A stretch of 64,000 nt of DNA from Xanthomonas melonis (GCF_020783655.1 NZ_JAJGQH010000003.1:1-64000), one strand, 5' to 3'; counted from the stretch's first letter, positions 32,808-42,007 are shown. The notes: generated by a model from the letters alone, not told the origin. Numbers and translations: made by a program.

Positions 32808-34757
32808 TCACTTCGCCGCGTTGGCGTTCATCACCGCGTTGCGGTTTGCATCCAGGTACTGTGCCGGGTCGCGCATGCCGGTGGTATGGCACTGGCCGGT
32901 GGTATGACCGCGATTGATGCCACCGGGCAGCTGCGCATTGGATTGCTCCACGGTGCCGTCCTCGGGATCGTTCAACACCAGGTCCGAGGCCGCGTTGCAG
33001 TAATCGTTGGTGTACCAGTTGGTCTTGGCGAACGAGGTGGTGTAGTAGTTGACCTTGGCGCGCGCGTCGGCCGGAATGCCGGCCAGCCATGCCTTGGCAC
33101 CGTCGTAGGTAAGGTCGGTATTGCTGCCGCAGCCTACACCGAACCACGAGCCCACGGTGGCGAGAATGCCGGACAGGTTGGTGCCCTGGTAGGGCGTACC
33201 GACCGACTGCATCACGCGCCCGCCGCTGGCGTTATCCAGGCCGCTCCAGTAGTAGGTATACAGATGCAGCGCGGCCATGCCGCCCTGGCTATGCGCCACC
33301 GTGGCGAACGAGGACCATTGATTGGCGAACTGCGCCAGCCGTTGTGCGAACTGGTCGTTGCTGCGGTTCTGTTTGGCATCCAGGAACGACGCGGCATTGG
33401 TGAATTGCGCCTGGGGCCAGACCCCGTTCGAACAATATCCGTGCACCAGCACCAGCTTGGAGCCAGTAGCCTGCGGTTGCACCCGTGCCGATGTCAGCGT
33501 GGCGGGACGCGGGCCCATGCGCATGCTTTCGTCGATGGCGCCGGTGGTGCGCGCGATGCTGGCACGGCGCAGCGCCGGTACCTGCAAGGGCAGCGTGCCG
33601 GCCTGCACCAGCGGGATGTAGTGATCTGGATCTTCGATGCGCAGGCCGCGCAGCGTGAAGGGCGCACGTGCGCCGGCACGCGCGATCCAGCGTTCGTCCA
33701 GGCTCAGTGGCAGCTGCCCCTGCTGTGGGGTCAGCATGCCGCCGATCCACGCCACCGGCACGTCCTTGCCTTTGGCGTCGGTGCCCCAGACCTGGCCGAA
33801 CACGCGATAGTGCGACGGCGCGTTGCCCCGTGCGGCCACTGGCAGCGCCACCGTGAGCCGCGTGCCATCGGCGGCGCGCGCGCTGAGCGCATTGCCGAGC
33901 AGGCGCAAGCTGGTGTCCAGCACCGGCAGCACGTGCTCGCTGGTCCGCACGAACGCTTGCCCGGCCTGATCACGCCCATGCACGATCACCTGCGCGATCC
34001 AGGTGCCTGCCTGCGTCGGCTGAAAGTTGCCGCCGTAGATGCCGTCGCCGGCGGCGCCGTCGGCGTGCGCGCCGTCGTCTGCCATCGGCAGCATGCGCAC
34101 CGCACCCTGCGGATCGATCACGCGCAGGCTGGCGGTATCGATCTGCCCAGCCTGCGCCGCCAGCAAGGTGGCGCCGCGCGCATCGTTACCGCTGAGCATG
34201 GCATTGAGCGTGAGCGAACGGCCGACCAGTTGCTGGCGATCGCGCGGATACGAGGCGAGCTGGGTGCGCGGGTCGCCTTCCATCAACACATAACCGCGCT
34301 GCGCGGTCGGCGATGCCGACTGCAGGGTCAGCGACCAGTTGCCGTTCTGCGCTGCCTCCACCGCATAGCGCATGCCGCCGATGCCGCTGTCCGCGCTGCC
34401 CAACAACGTGCGCTGCGCCTGCAGCTGCGGTGCGGCAGCGGCGCGTGCACCGGCAGTGCGCGGCGCGGCGACAGCCGCATCCCAGGCCTGATCGCCGGTC
34501 AGCACCATGAAACGCAGGTGGCCATTCTCCACCGGCAGGCTGCCTTGCCAACGCGCGGCCTGACCTGCCGGCGTCAATTCCACCGGCAGCAGGGCGCTCT
34601 TGGACAGAATCGCCGCTTCGGCCGGATCGGGCGCGCGCATCTGCGCGAACTCCTCCGGCGGCCCGGCCAGTTGCTTGGGTTGCAATTCGGCCGCAGCGAG
34701 CGGCGCAGAAAGCAGCGAGAGGGAACACAGGAACGACAACAGCGACGGCTTCGGCAT
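32808..34757 (-). CDS. Secreted lipase-like alpha/beta hydrolase with N-terminal beta region
   Basis: Exported protein of 649 aa. Signal peptide MPKPSLLSFLCSLSLLSAPLAAA fixes the start at 34757, and GGAGAG precedes the ATG. A long N-terminal part (about residues 25-420) includes an Ig-like region with the GDGIYGGNF calcium-binding-type motif. The C-terminal alpha/beta hydrolase part shows KLVLVHGYCSNGVWP and the nucleophile elbow VAHSQGGMAALH. Several Cys residues in the last 100 residues could form disulfides. Related Xanthomonas proteins are sometimes labelled conditioned-medium-factor-like; the substrate is unknown. Confidence 0.75.
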   Translation of the reverse strand: MPKPSLLSFLCSLSLLSAPLAAAELQPKQLAGPPEEFAQMRAPDPAEAAILSKSALLPVELTPAGQAARWQGSLPVENGHLRFMVLTGDQAWDAAVAAPRTAGARAAAAPQLQAQRTLLGSADSGIGGMRYAVEAAQNGNWSLTLQSASPTAQRGYVLMEGDPRTQLASYPRDRQQLVGRSLTLNAMLSGNDARGATLLAAQAGQIDTASLRVIDPQGAVRMLPMADDGAHADGAAGDGIYGGNFQPTQAGTWIAQVIVHGRDQAGQAFVRTSEHVLPVLDTSLRLLGNALSARAADGTRLTVALPVAARGNAPSHYRVFGQVWGTDAKGKDVPVAWIGGMLTPQQGQLPLSLDERWIARAGARAPFTLRGLRIEDPDHYIPLVQAGTLPLQVPALRRASIARTTGAIDESMRMGPRPATLTSARVQPQATGSKLVLVHGYCSNGVWPQAQFTNAASFLDAKQNRSNDQFAQRLAQFANQWSSFATVAHSQGGMAALHLYTYYWSGLDNASGGRVMQSVGTPYQGTNLSGILATVGSWFGVGCGSNTDLTYDGAKAWLAGIPADARAKVNYYTTSFAKTNWYTNDYCNAASDLVLNDPEDGTVEQSNAQLPGGINRGHTTGQCHTTGMRDPAQYLDANRNAVMNANAAK

Positions 34758-35103
34758 GGCGAGATCTCTCCGTGAGCGTTGCAGAAGCAATGCCGTCGCG
34801 CATGGCAACGACATCGGATGCAGCGCCCCCTTCGCTGCTATTCGATTTTGGTTATACCGCGCTCTTGTGACAGGTCTGCTGTGCGCTGCAACACCTCATC
34901 CGCAGCAGACGATCATCGAAAAATGCAGAGTGTGATCAGGGTCGCGGACAAGTCCGTTCTCAGTACGTCGGGATGCGTGGCCGCATCGCTTCCTGTGTCG
35001 GAGCCTCAGGCTCGCAGCCGATGGGTAGTACGGAGAGACAGGTGGCAGCGCTTTGTCGGTGGTCGCCAGAGAGTGGGCGGCGTGCGCCCGATGGGAGCAC
35101 TGG
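34758..35103. other. Gene-free stretch upstream of the secreted lipase
   Basis: 346 bp holding the promoter region of the lipase gene. The 34840-34940 part is relatively AT-rich. I looked for a plant-inducible promoter box (TTCGB-N15-TTCGB) on the minus strand and found none. Confidence 0.45.
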
Positions 35104-36015
35104 TCATCGCTGGCCGAGTTTGGCCGTGGCACCGGCCGGCGCGCGGGCCAGTTCGATGAAGGCGCGCAGGTAATCGATCGCGATCTCCGCTTCGCGTGCG
35201 CCCAGGTAGATGTGTTTGGAAATACCGCGCGCACCCAGCCGAACAGGCACCACTTCCATCCTCGAGGCGTATTCCTCCACCAACCAGCGTGGCATGGCCG
35301 CCACGCCGCGGCCACTGGCCACCATCTGCATCATGATGTCGGTGGTTTCGATCGCCTTGTGGCGACGCGGCGTGACGCCGGCCGGCAACAGGAATTGGCT
35401 GTAGATGTCCAGGCGCTCGAGGTCCACGGGGTAGCTGATGAGTACCTCGTGGGTCAGCTGCTGCGGTTTGACGTGGGCCGCCGACGCCAGCGCATGGCCC
35501 TTGGCCACGACCAGCACCTGCTCGTAGTCGAACACCGGCTCGAACTTGAGCCCTGGCTTGAACAGCGGGTCGGGCGTGACCAGCAGATCGATCTCGTAGC
35601 CGAACAGCGCACCGATGCCGCCGAACTGGAATTTCTGTTTCACGTCCACGTCCACATCCGGCCACATGGCCAGATACGGCGCCACCAGTTTGAGCAGCCA
35701 CTGGTAGCAGGGATGGCATTCCATGCCGATGCGCAGCGCGCCGCGCTCGCCCTGCGCAAACTGTCCCAGGCGCTCTTCGGCCAGATCCAGCTGCGGCAGC
35801 ACCCGGTTCGCCACCGCCAGCAGATACTGGCCTGCCTGGGTCAGACGCAGGCTACGCCCCTCGCGCAACCAGATGTCGGTGCCCAGCTGCTGCTCCAGCT
35901 TTTTCATGCTGTGGCTCAGTGCCGATTGGGTCAGATTCAGCACGCCTGCGGCAGCGGTCAACGAGCCTTGCTGCTCGACCTGCTGAACGATGCTGAGATG
36001 GATGCGTTCTAGCAT
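35104..36015 (-). CDS. metR: MetR-like LysR regulator of methionine synthesis
   Basis: Protein of 303 aa close to MetR in its DNA-binding domain (ERIHLSIVQQVEQQGSLTAAAGVLNLTQSALSHSMKKLEQQLG) and in the effector domain (RIGMECHPCYQWLLKLV). MetR activates methionine synthase genes with homocysteine as co-effector. It is divergent from a flavin reductase-mesX-mesD set, exactly where a methionine regulator is expected. A 23-bp interrupted palindrome lies in the shared intergenic region. Confidence 0.88.
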   Translation of the reverse strand: MLERIHLSIVQQVEQQGSLTAAAGVLNLTQSALSHSMKKLEQQLGTDIWLREGRSLRLTQAGQYLLAVANRVLPQLDLAEERLGQFAQGERGALRIGMECHPCYQWLLKLVAPYLAMWPDVDVDVKQKFQFGGIGALFGYEIDLLVTPDPLFKPGLKFEPVFDYEQVLVVAKGHALASAAHVKPQQLTHEVLISYPVDLERLDIYSQFLLPAGVTPRRHKAIETTDIMMQMVASGRGVAAMPRWLVEEYASRMEVVPVRLGARGISKHIYLGAREAEIAIDYLRAFIELARAPAGATAKLGQR

Positions 36016-36041
36016 TCAGATGATCCGAATTCATGGATTGT

Positions 36042-36064
36042 TGAAATAACACCATTTTACTTCA
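36042..36064. promoter_or_regulatory. Candidate MetR-type operator
   Basis: Interrupted palindrome TGAA-N-TAA, 7-bp centre, TTA-N-TTCA in the divergent region between metR and the flavin reductase gene. MetR sites contain TGAA/TTCA half-sites, though the classical spacing is shorter. The region is clearly AT-rich against its surroundings. Confidence 0.5.
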
Positions 36065-36199
36065 TTGAATGCGATCCCTAGCATCAGGTCACGTCGTTCG
36101 GTCATTGCCGTGGCAATGGCCGAATCCGCAGGCAACCGACCGATCCGGCCGGGCTGCTTGCGCTCTACGCGACGTCCCCCACTGCTCAGGTCACCCTGC

Positions 36200-36793
36200 A
36201 TGACTGTCAACGTGCCACACCCACTCCGCATCGTCGCGGTCTCTGGCGGGATGCAACGCCCTTCCAGGACCGTTGCCCTGGCAGAGCACCTGCTGGATCT
36301 GATTGCCGATCGGGTGCCGTGCGAGCGGCACCTGGTCGAACTCGGGGCGTTGGCGCCGCAGTTCGCTGGCGCCCTGCGGCGCTCACAACTGCCCGTGATG
36401 CTGGAGCTCGAGCTTGCCCGGGTGGAGCAGGCCGACGTGCTGGTTGTGGCGACACCGGTCTACCGCGGTTCCTTCACCGGCTTGTTCAAACACTTCTTCG
36501 ACTTCATCCATCAGGACGCCCTGATCGACACGCCCGTGCTGTTGGCCGCAACCGGCGGCAGCGAACGCCATGCATTGGTGATCGACCACCAGCTCCGCCC
36601 GCTCTTCAGCTTCTTCCAGGCACGCACGTTGCCGCTGGGCGTCTACGCAACCGACCGTGATTTCGTGGACTACCGCGTGCGGAACGAGGCGCTGGCCGAG
36701 CGGGCCAGGCTGGCGGTGCAGCGGGCATTGCCGCTGATCGAACTGACGCGGCATGCAGGGCCCATCACCGCGCAGGACGTGGCCGCGGCCTGA
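36200..36793 (+). CDS. NADPH-dependent FMN reductase (MsuE-like)
   Basis: Flavodoxin-like protein of 197 aa: RIVAVSGGMQRPSRTVALAEHLLD is the phosphate/FMN loop region, ADVLVVATPVYRGSFTGLFKHFFDF the second FMN-contact block, and PVLLAATGGSERHALV the third. It is like MsuE/SsuE, which supply reduced flavin to flavin-dependent oxygenases. Here it precedes mesX and mesD by about 100 bp, so it may feed reduced flavin to that oxygen-dependent system. The ATG at 36200 follows AGGTC weakly; 36065 is an upstream in-frame alternative with no protein-like content. Confidence 0.82.
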   Translation: MTVNVPHPLRIVAVSGGMQRPSRTVALAEHLLDLIADRVPCERHLVELGALAPQFAGALRRSQLPVMLELELARVEQADVLVVATPVYRGSFTGLFKHFFDFIHQDALIDTPVLLAATGGSERHALVIDHQLRPLFSFFQARTLPLGVYATDRDFVDYRVRNEALAERARLAVQRALPLIELTRHAGPITAQDVAAA

Positions 36794-36891
36794 GCGCCAG
36801 CGCCGATCCTAAGGTCCGGCATTCCGCCCGCAGCATCCGCAACGCAGAGAGTGCGGGCGCTTTCTCCTAGAAATCAAGGCGTCACATCGCA

Positions 36892-37875
36892 ATGACTCAA
36901 GCACTGAACTTCACCATCAAGCGCCTGTGGTTCGATGAGAACTACCACCCCTCGGCCACGACGCGTAACACGACGAACTTCGCCAATCTGGCCAGGGGGC
37001 AGCGTCGTCAGGAGAATCTGCGTAACACGCTGGCGATGATCAACAACCGCTTCAACGATTTGGCCCATTGGGACAATCCCACGCGCGACCGCTATGCGCT
37101 CGAGCTGGAGATCATCTCCGCCGAGATGAACATCGGTCAGAGCCAACCGGACGATGCCTTTCCGTTGATCGAGATATTGAAACCCAGCATCGTCGACCGG
37201 GACACCGGTGCGCGCATCGATGGCATCGCAGGGAACAACTTTTCGTCCTATGTGCGCGATTACGACTTCAGCGTGCTGCTGCCGGCGCACAACCAGGATG
37301 CCTCCGGGGTCAATATCCCGAACAATTTCGGCAACCTGCACGGCAAGCTGTTCAAGCACTTCGTGCGCTCGGACGCGTACACCGCACACTTCGAGAAGCT
37401 GCCGGTCATCTGTATCAGCGTCTCCACCAGCAGGACCTACCGACGCACCGGCAATCGGCACCCCATCCTGGGTATCGAATACAGGCAGGATGCGTTCTCG
37501 TTGACGGATCAGTACTTCGAAAAAATGGGCCTGCAGGTGCGCTATTTCATGCCACCCAACAGTGTTGCCCCGCTGGCGTTCTACTTTTTCGGCGACCTGC
37601 TCGGCGACTACACCAGCCTGGAGCTGATCGGCACCATCAGCACGATGGAAACCTTCCAGAAGATTTACCGGCCGGAGATCTACAACGCCAATTCCGCTGC
37701 GGGTGCGATCTATCAGCCGAGCCTGAAACATCAGGATTATTCCTCCACCCAGATCGTCTACGACCGGGAAGAGCGCAGCCAGCTGGCCGTCACACAAGGC
37801 AGATACACCGAAGAGCATTTCATCCGGCCCTACGGGCACCTTCTCGAGCAATGGGCGTCCAGCCACGCTCCCTGA
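36892..37875 (+). CDS. mesX: DUF1852 protein, MesX
   Basis: Protein of 327 aa matching the DUF1852 family (FTIKRLWFDENYHPSATTRNTTNFANLARG near the start, shown here in part; HPILGIEYRQD and KMGLQVRYFMPPNSVAPLAFYFFGDLLGDY blocks later). In other bacteria MesX is required by the folate-independent, oxygen-requiring methionine synthase MesD. It ends 28 bp before mesD and follows the flavin reductase. Its own chemistry is unknown; no export signal or known enzyme motif is visible. Confidence 0.88.
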   Translation: MTQALNFTIKRLWFDENYHPSATTRNTTNFANLARGQRRQENLRNTLAMINNRFNDLAHWDNPTRDRYALELEIISAEMNIGQSQPDDAFPLIEILKPSIVDRDTGARIDGIAGNNFSSYVRDYDFSVLLPAHNQDASGVNIPNNFGNLHGKLFKHFVRSDAYTAHFEKLPVICISVSTSRTYRRTGNRHPILGIEYRQDAFSLTDQYFEKMGLQVRYFMPPNSVAPLAFYFFGDLLGDYTSLELIGTISTMETFQKIYRPEIYNANSAAGAIYQPSLKHQDYSSTQIVYDREERSQLAVTQGRYTEEHFIRPYGHLLEQWASSHAP

Positions 37876-37903
37876 TCAACCAGAACGCAAGGCATCATCC
37901 GTC

Positions 37904-38932
37904 ATGACAAAGCTGCTCCCCACCTCGACCGCAGGTAGCCTGCCCAAGCCGTCCTGGCTCGCACAACCCGAAACGCTGTGGTCGCCCTGGAAACTGCAGG
38001 GCGACGCACTGATCGAAGGTAAGCAGGACGCGTTGCGGCTGTCGCTGCAGGAACAGCAGCACGCCGGCATCGATATCGTCAGCGACGGCGAGCAGACCCG
38101 CCAGCATTTCGTCACCACCTTCATCGAACACCTCAGCGGCGTCGATTTCGAGAAGCGCGAGACGGTCAGGATTCGCGACCGCTACGACGCCAGCGTGCCG
38201 ACCGTGGTTGGCGCGGTGAGCCGCCCGAGGCCCGTGTTTGTGGACGATGCCAGATTTCTGCGTCAGCAAACCGGTCAGCCCATCAAGTGGGCGCTACCGG
38301 GCCCGATGACGATGATCGACACCCTCTTTGATGCGCACTACAAAAGCCGCGAAAAGCTGGCATGGGAATTTGCCAAGCTCCTGAACCAGGAAGCCAGGGA
38401 GCTCGAAGCGGCCGGCGTGGATATCATCCAGTTCGACGAACCCGCCTTCAATGTCTTCTTCGACGAGGTCAACGACTGGGGTGTTGCCACGCTCGAACGC
38501 GCGGTCGAAGGACTCAGGTGCGAGACAGCCGTTCACATCTGTTATGGCTACGGAATCAAGGCCAATACCGACTGGAAGCAGACCTTGGGATCGGAGTGGC
38601 GCCAGTACGAAGCGTCGTTTCCCAAGCTGCAGGCATCATCGCTGGATATCATTTCGCTGGAATGCCACAACTCGCACGTGCCGATCGATCTGATCGAACT
38701 GGTACGCGGCAAGAAGGTGATGGTCGGTGCCATCGATGTGGCAAGCACCACGATCGAAACCCCGCAGGAAGTCGCCGACACGCTGCGCAAAGCGCTGCGG
38801 TTCGTCGATGCCGACAAGCTCTATCCTTCCACCAACTGCGGCATGGCACCGCTCGCCCGGCACGTCGCACGCGGCAAGCTCAGCGCGCTCAGTGCGGGCG
38901 CGGCGATCGTGCGCGCAGAGCTGTCGGCCTAG
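37904..38932 (+). CDS. mesD: Folate-independent core methionine synthase, MesD
   Basis: Protein of 342 aa corresponding only to the C-terminal catalytic half of cobalamin-independent MetE; the N-terminal folate-binding half is absent. Zinc-site regions are visible: AVHICYGY (His/Cys), SLECHNSH (Glu) and STNCGMAPL (Cys), with FDEPAFNVFF as the substrate-loop block. With MesX it is expected to transfer a methyl group to homocysteine from an unidentified donor in an oxygen-dependent way. Same direction and short spacing as mesX; controlled most likely by the MetR-like gene. Confidence 0.88.
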   Translation: MTKLLPTSTAGSLPKPSWLAQPETLWSPWKLQGDALIEGKQDALRLSLQEQQHAGIDIVSDGEQTRQHFVTTFIEHLSGVDFEKRETVRIRDRYDASVPTVVGAVSRPRPVFVDDARFLRQQTGQPIKWALPGPMTMIDTLFDAHYKSREKLAWEFAKLLNQEARELEAAGVDIIQFDEPAFNVFFDEVNDWGVATLERAVEGLRCETAVHICYGYGIKANTDWKQTLGSEWRQYEASFPKLQASSLDIISLECHNSHVPIDLIELVRGKKVMVGAIDVASTTIETPQEVADTLRKALRFVDADKLYPSTNCGMAPLARHVARGKLSALSAGAAIVRAELSA

Positions 38933-38944
38933 GTCGTTGTGGCG

Positions 38945-38974
38945 TTATAAAGAAAGCCCCCGCAAGCGGGGGCT
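38945..38974 (-). terminator. Rho-independent terminator of the porin gene
   Basis: Perfect 9-bp stem AGCCCCCGC / GCGGGGGCT with a two-base loop (38955-38974), followed on the minus strand by TTTCTTTAT. It lies 28 bp after the porin stop. It also sits just after mesD and could work weakly in both directions. Confidence 0.85.
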
Positions 38975-39001
38975 GCGCTGTTCTCCATCACCTTGCGCTG
39001 A

Positions 39002-40447
39002 TCAGTAATTGACCTGCAGCTGCACCCGCAATAGGTCGCCTTCCACCACCGGATACGGCGCGGTGCTGACGTCGGTGCGCTTCATCTTCGAATAGGCGAA
39101 CACCAGTTCCAGCGCATCCATTGGCTGCCACTCCACGCCGGCCTCCACTTCGTCCAGCCGCATGCGCGGGGCATTGGTGTCGAACTTGGAGCCGCCGCGG
39201 TAGGTCTGCCACTTGAGGTAGGGCAGCAGGGTGCCGTAGTTGAAGTCGTACTTGTACATGGTCTGCACGTAACCGCCGCTCAGCGACCGGGTGCGGATAC
39301 GGCGCTGCGCCACATCCAGCTCCGGCCCGCGGCCCACCGTCCACTCGGCCTGCACCCCGAACGGTTGCGGGTAGTAGATGATGTGGGCGGCCACGCGTTG
39401 GTCGGTGTAGCCATCGGGTTCGGTGATGGCCGGGGTGAAGCTGCGGCCGCCGATGTTGACCGCCGCCGCGCTCGGCACGAAACGGCCGGCGTAGGCGTCG
39501 GCGCCCACTTCCAGGTACTGCCCGTTGGCGAGCTTGAACGGGTAGGTGGCATGCACCACCGCATGCATGCTGTCGTTGCGCTCGGCGCGGTTGGCGCCCT
39601 GGCCGTTGTAGACGCCCGCGCCGAGCACGCCGTAGTCGCCAGAGCCCTTGAGGCCGGACTTGACCAGGTCCTGGAAGCGGCCCTTGGCCACGGTGGGGCT
39701 GTAGTAGAACACCGCGCCGAGATCGCGTTCGTCGCGCAGGCCGGAGTTGAGCGCATCGGCGCGGTCCAGGGTGAGCCGGTTCTGGCTGGACTGCAGGTTC
39801 TCCCAGCCGTAGGGCATCTTCGACTGGCCCACGCGAACGCGGTACTCGCGCTTCTTGTCGAAGAAGATATCGGCGTAGGCATCGCGCAACTGGGCGAAGT
39901 TGGACGTGGTGGAACCGCCAGGCGTGCTGGCGAAATCCGGCTGGAAGTACAGCGACACGTGGTCGTTGATATCGCCGCTCAGCACCAGGCGCGCGCGGCG
40001 GATGCCCATGCTCTGGTCGTTGCCGAGGAAGCGGTCGCCGGGTGCACGCAGGTCCTGTGCATCGCCGCCGATGCCGTGGTTGTATCGGATCTGGGTGTAG
40101 CCGCGCAGGCTCAGCTTGTCGTACCACTTCTTGCCGGCATCGCCGGCCTTGGCCGGTGCCGGTGCCGGTGCCGGCGTGGCTTGGGCGATGGCGGTGTCGG
40201 CGGGCGCGCTGGCCCCCGGCGCCGCCGGCAATGGCTGGGCCGGTGCCGCCGGCATGGCCGATGCCGGCAATTTGCCGTTTTCGTCCACCTGCACGAAGGT
40301 GCCCAGCTTGTCGCGGCCCGGTGCCGGTTCGGCAAAGATCTGCTTGGTCTTGCGATCCACGTACAGCTCCAGCTCGGCAGCCAGGGTGCTGGTGCTGGCC
40401 GTGGCACTCAGGGCGCACAGGAGGGTGGCAAGGTTGCGCTTTTTCAT
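39002..40447 (-). CDS. Phosphate-selective porin O/P family outer-membrane protein
   Basis: Outer-membrane porin of 481 aa. Signal peptide MKKRNLATLLCALSATASTSTLAA sets the start at 40447. A short N-terminal region (ELYVDRKTKQIFAEPAPG) is followed by an Ala/Pro-rich linker (about residues 65-105) and the OprP/OprO barrel from YDKLSLRGYTQIRYN to the C-terminal RVQLQVNY. These porins form trimeric channels for phosphate or polyphosphate uptake under phosphate limitation. The upstream Pho promoter supports that role. Confidence 0.9.
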   Translation of the reverse strand: MKKRNLATLLCALSATASTSTLAAELELYVDRKTKQIFAEPAPGRDKLGTFVQVDENGKLPASAMPAAPAQPLPAAPGASAPADTAIAQATPAPAPAPAKAGDAGKKWYDKLSLRGYTQIRYNHGIGGDAQDLRAPGDRFLGNDQSMGIRRARLVLSGDINDHVSLYFQPDFASTPGGSTTSNFAQLRDAYADIFFDKKREYRVRVGQSKMPYGWENLQSSQNRLTLDRADALNSGLRDERDLGAVFYYSPTVAKGRFQDLVKSGLKGSGDYGVLGAGVYNGQGANRAERNDSMHAVVHATYPFKLANGQYLEVGADAYAGRFVPSAAAVNIGGRSFTPAITEPDGYTDQRVAAHIIYYPQPFGVQAEWTVGRGPELDVAQRRIRTRSLSGGYVQTMYKYDFNYGTLLPYLKWQTYRGGSKFDTNAPRMRLDEVEAGVEWQPMDALELVFAYSKMKRTDVSTAPYPVVEGDLLRVQLQVNY

Positions 40448-40578
40448 CAACTCGGCTCGTACAAAGAAAATCGGGTCGGTGGAGGACGTCGGACCGGTGC
40501 GCCCGATGGGCAGCAGACACGGCAACCAACCCTCCGCCAGGATGCCCGGTCGTCCCTGACGGCGCGGCAGTGGCGGTA

Positions 40579-40612
40579 GTTATATTTAGGTTTGATGTCA
40601 GTTTGGTGACAT
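40579..40612 (-). promoter_or_regulatory. Pho box and -10 element of the porin gene
   Basis: On the minus strand two 11-bp direct repeats, ATGTCACCAAA (40602-40612) and CTGACATCAAA (40591-40601), match the PhoB consensus CTGTCATAAA(N). The second heptamer is followed by 10 bp and then TATAAC (40579-40584), the exact spacing of E. coli phoA. Located about 130 bp before the start codon. Confidence 0.85.
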
Positions 40613-40995
40613 AGACGGCGCGTCCCCTGAAACGCTTGTGTCAGTAGCGTGTCCGGGCAATGTCAGTTCTGCGACCGGCGGGAGGCAGGCCCGGCTGCGC
40701 ATCCCGCAGCGTCGATATGGCGCCCGCCGCAGCGGCTGGCGGGCGATGCCTGCGCTGGTTGCGCGGCCCTGGCGGTCGCACCGCGGGTCAGCGGCCGGGC
40801 GCCTCGCAGCGGGCCGCGGCGCGTCTGGACGTGATGCTCCAGCGAAGGCAGGCCGCGAGTCCACGCGGCGTGGGCGTTGGCCAACCGCCGCAGGCAGGCC
40901 AACGCGATCACCGGCCACGGGCCATCGTGCGCCGTGGCCATGTTGCGTTGGGGCAGGCGGCCGGTGTGGTCGGTCGCACCGGCCGCCTGGGCCGC

Positions 40996-41874
40996 TCAGC
41001 GCGCTGCCAGGGCAGCAGCCACCGTGTCGCGCAGTGGCGTGGTGGGGCGCCCGATCAGGCGGCTCAGGGTGCGGCTGTCATCGAACAGGCTGCCGCCACG
41101 CGAGGACGCGGAGCACTGGGCCAATACCTGCGCGAACCCGGCAGGCAGCCCCGCCTGCACCAGCGCTGCGGCGTAGTCGGCCTCGGGCAGATCGTGATAC
41201 GCGACCGGGGTGCCCGCCTGCCGTGATACCTCGGCGGCATACTCGGCCATGGTGAACGCCGTATCACCGGCCAGTTCGTAGATCTGTCCGGCCTGCGGCG
41301 CGTCCGAAGCCAGCACCGCTGCCGCCGCCGCAGCGTAGTCGGTGCGGGCGGCGGTGCTGAGGCGGCCCTGCCCGGCGCTGCCGATCACCGCTCCGTGCGC
41401 CACCTCGGCAGCGATCGCGCCGGTATAGTTTTCGGTGTACCAGCCATTGCGCAGCAGCGCATGCGGCACGCCGCTCTCGCGCAGCAGGGCTTCGGTGGCG
41501 ACATGCTCTTCGGCCAGCGACAGGGTGCTGGTGTCGGCGTGCAGGATGCTGGTGTAGGCGAGCAGTTCGACTCCGGCGCGCTTGGCAGCGTCGATCACGT
41601 TGCGATGCTGCGGCACGCGTGCGCCCACTGCATTGGACGACACCAGCAGGATCCGCTCGACGCCAGCAAAGGCCTGGTCCAGGCTCGCAGGATCGGCATA
41701 GTCCGCGCGACGCACCGTGATGTCGCGTTTTGCGAACTCAGCCAGTGACGCCGTATCGCGGGCCGTTGCTACGATGCGATTGGCAGGCACACGTGCGAGC
41801 AACGCTTCGACGACCAGGGCACCCAGCTGCCCGCCGGCGCCGGTGACGAGAATCAGGGGAGGGACCGATGTCAT
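40996..41874 (-). CDS. NAD(P)H:quinone oxidoreductase, QorB/NmrA-like
   Basis: Atypical short-chain dehydrogenase of 292 aa. The N-terminal nucleotide motif VTGAGGQLGALVVEALLAR, the VLLVSSNAVG-type strand (ILLVSSNAVGAR) and LRNGWYTENY are typical of YtfG/QorB. It reduces quinones or other electrophiles with NADPH. GGAG lies eight bases before the ATG at 41874. It is divergent from an HxlR-family gene, and a clear palindrome lies between, the known layout of redox-sensing QorR/YodB systems. Electrophile or quinone induction is likely. Confidence 0.85.
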   Translation of the reverse strand: MTSVPPLILVTGAGGQLGALVVEALLARVPANRIVATARDTASLAEFAKRDITVRRADYADPASLDQAFAGVERILLVSSNAVGARVPQHRNVIDAAKRAGVELLAYTSILHADTSTLSLAEEHVATEALLRESGVPHALLRNGWYTENYTGAIAAEVAHGAVIGSAGQGRLSTAARTDYAAAAAAVLASDAPQAGQIYELAGDTAFTMAEYAAEVSRQAGTPVAYHDLPEADYAAALVQAGLPAGFAQVLAQCSASSRGGSLFDDSRTLSRLIGRPTTPLRDTVAAALAAR

Positions 41875-41906
41875 ATGAGGCTCCAGTAGGTATCGAAAAG
41901 AGGTTT

Positions 41907-41923
41907 GGTCTAATATAAAGACC
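41907..41923. promoter_or_regulatory. HxlR-type operator palindrome
   Basis: GGTCT-AATATAA-AGACC, flanked by TTT and GAA, in the divergent region between the QorB-like and HxlR genes. The AT-rich centre may double as a -10 element. Size and symmetry suit a dimeric winged-helix repressor that controls both genes. Confidence 0.75.
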
Positions 41924-42007
41924 GAATGGCTCGCCAGCATCGTGTCAGCGCCGCCGGTCCTCCGCAAGGAGGCAGTTTTCCTCCCCCTGGTTACCGTGGA
42001 GATCCCT

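Noticed and set aside
32751..34775. 674-codon plus-strand frame opposite the secreted lipase
   Set aside because: No start signal or family; the minus-strand gene has a signal peptide, ribosome site and hydrolase motifs.
34758..35103. Plant-inducible promoter box for the secreted lipase
   Set aside because: No TTCGB-N15-TTCGB pair in the correct orientation was found.
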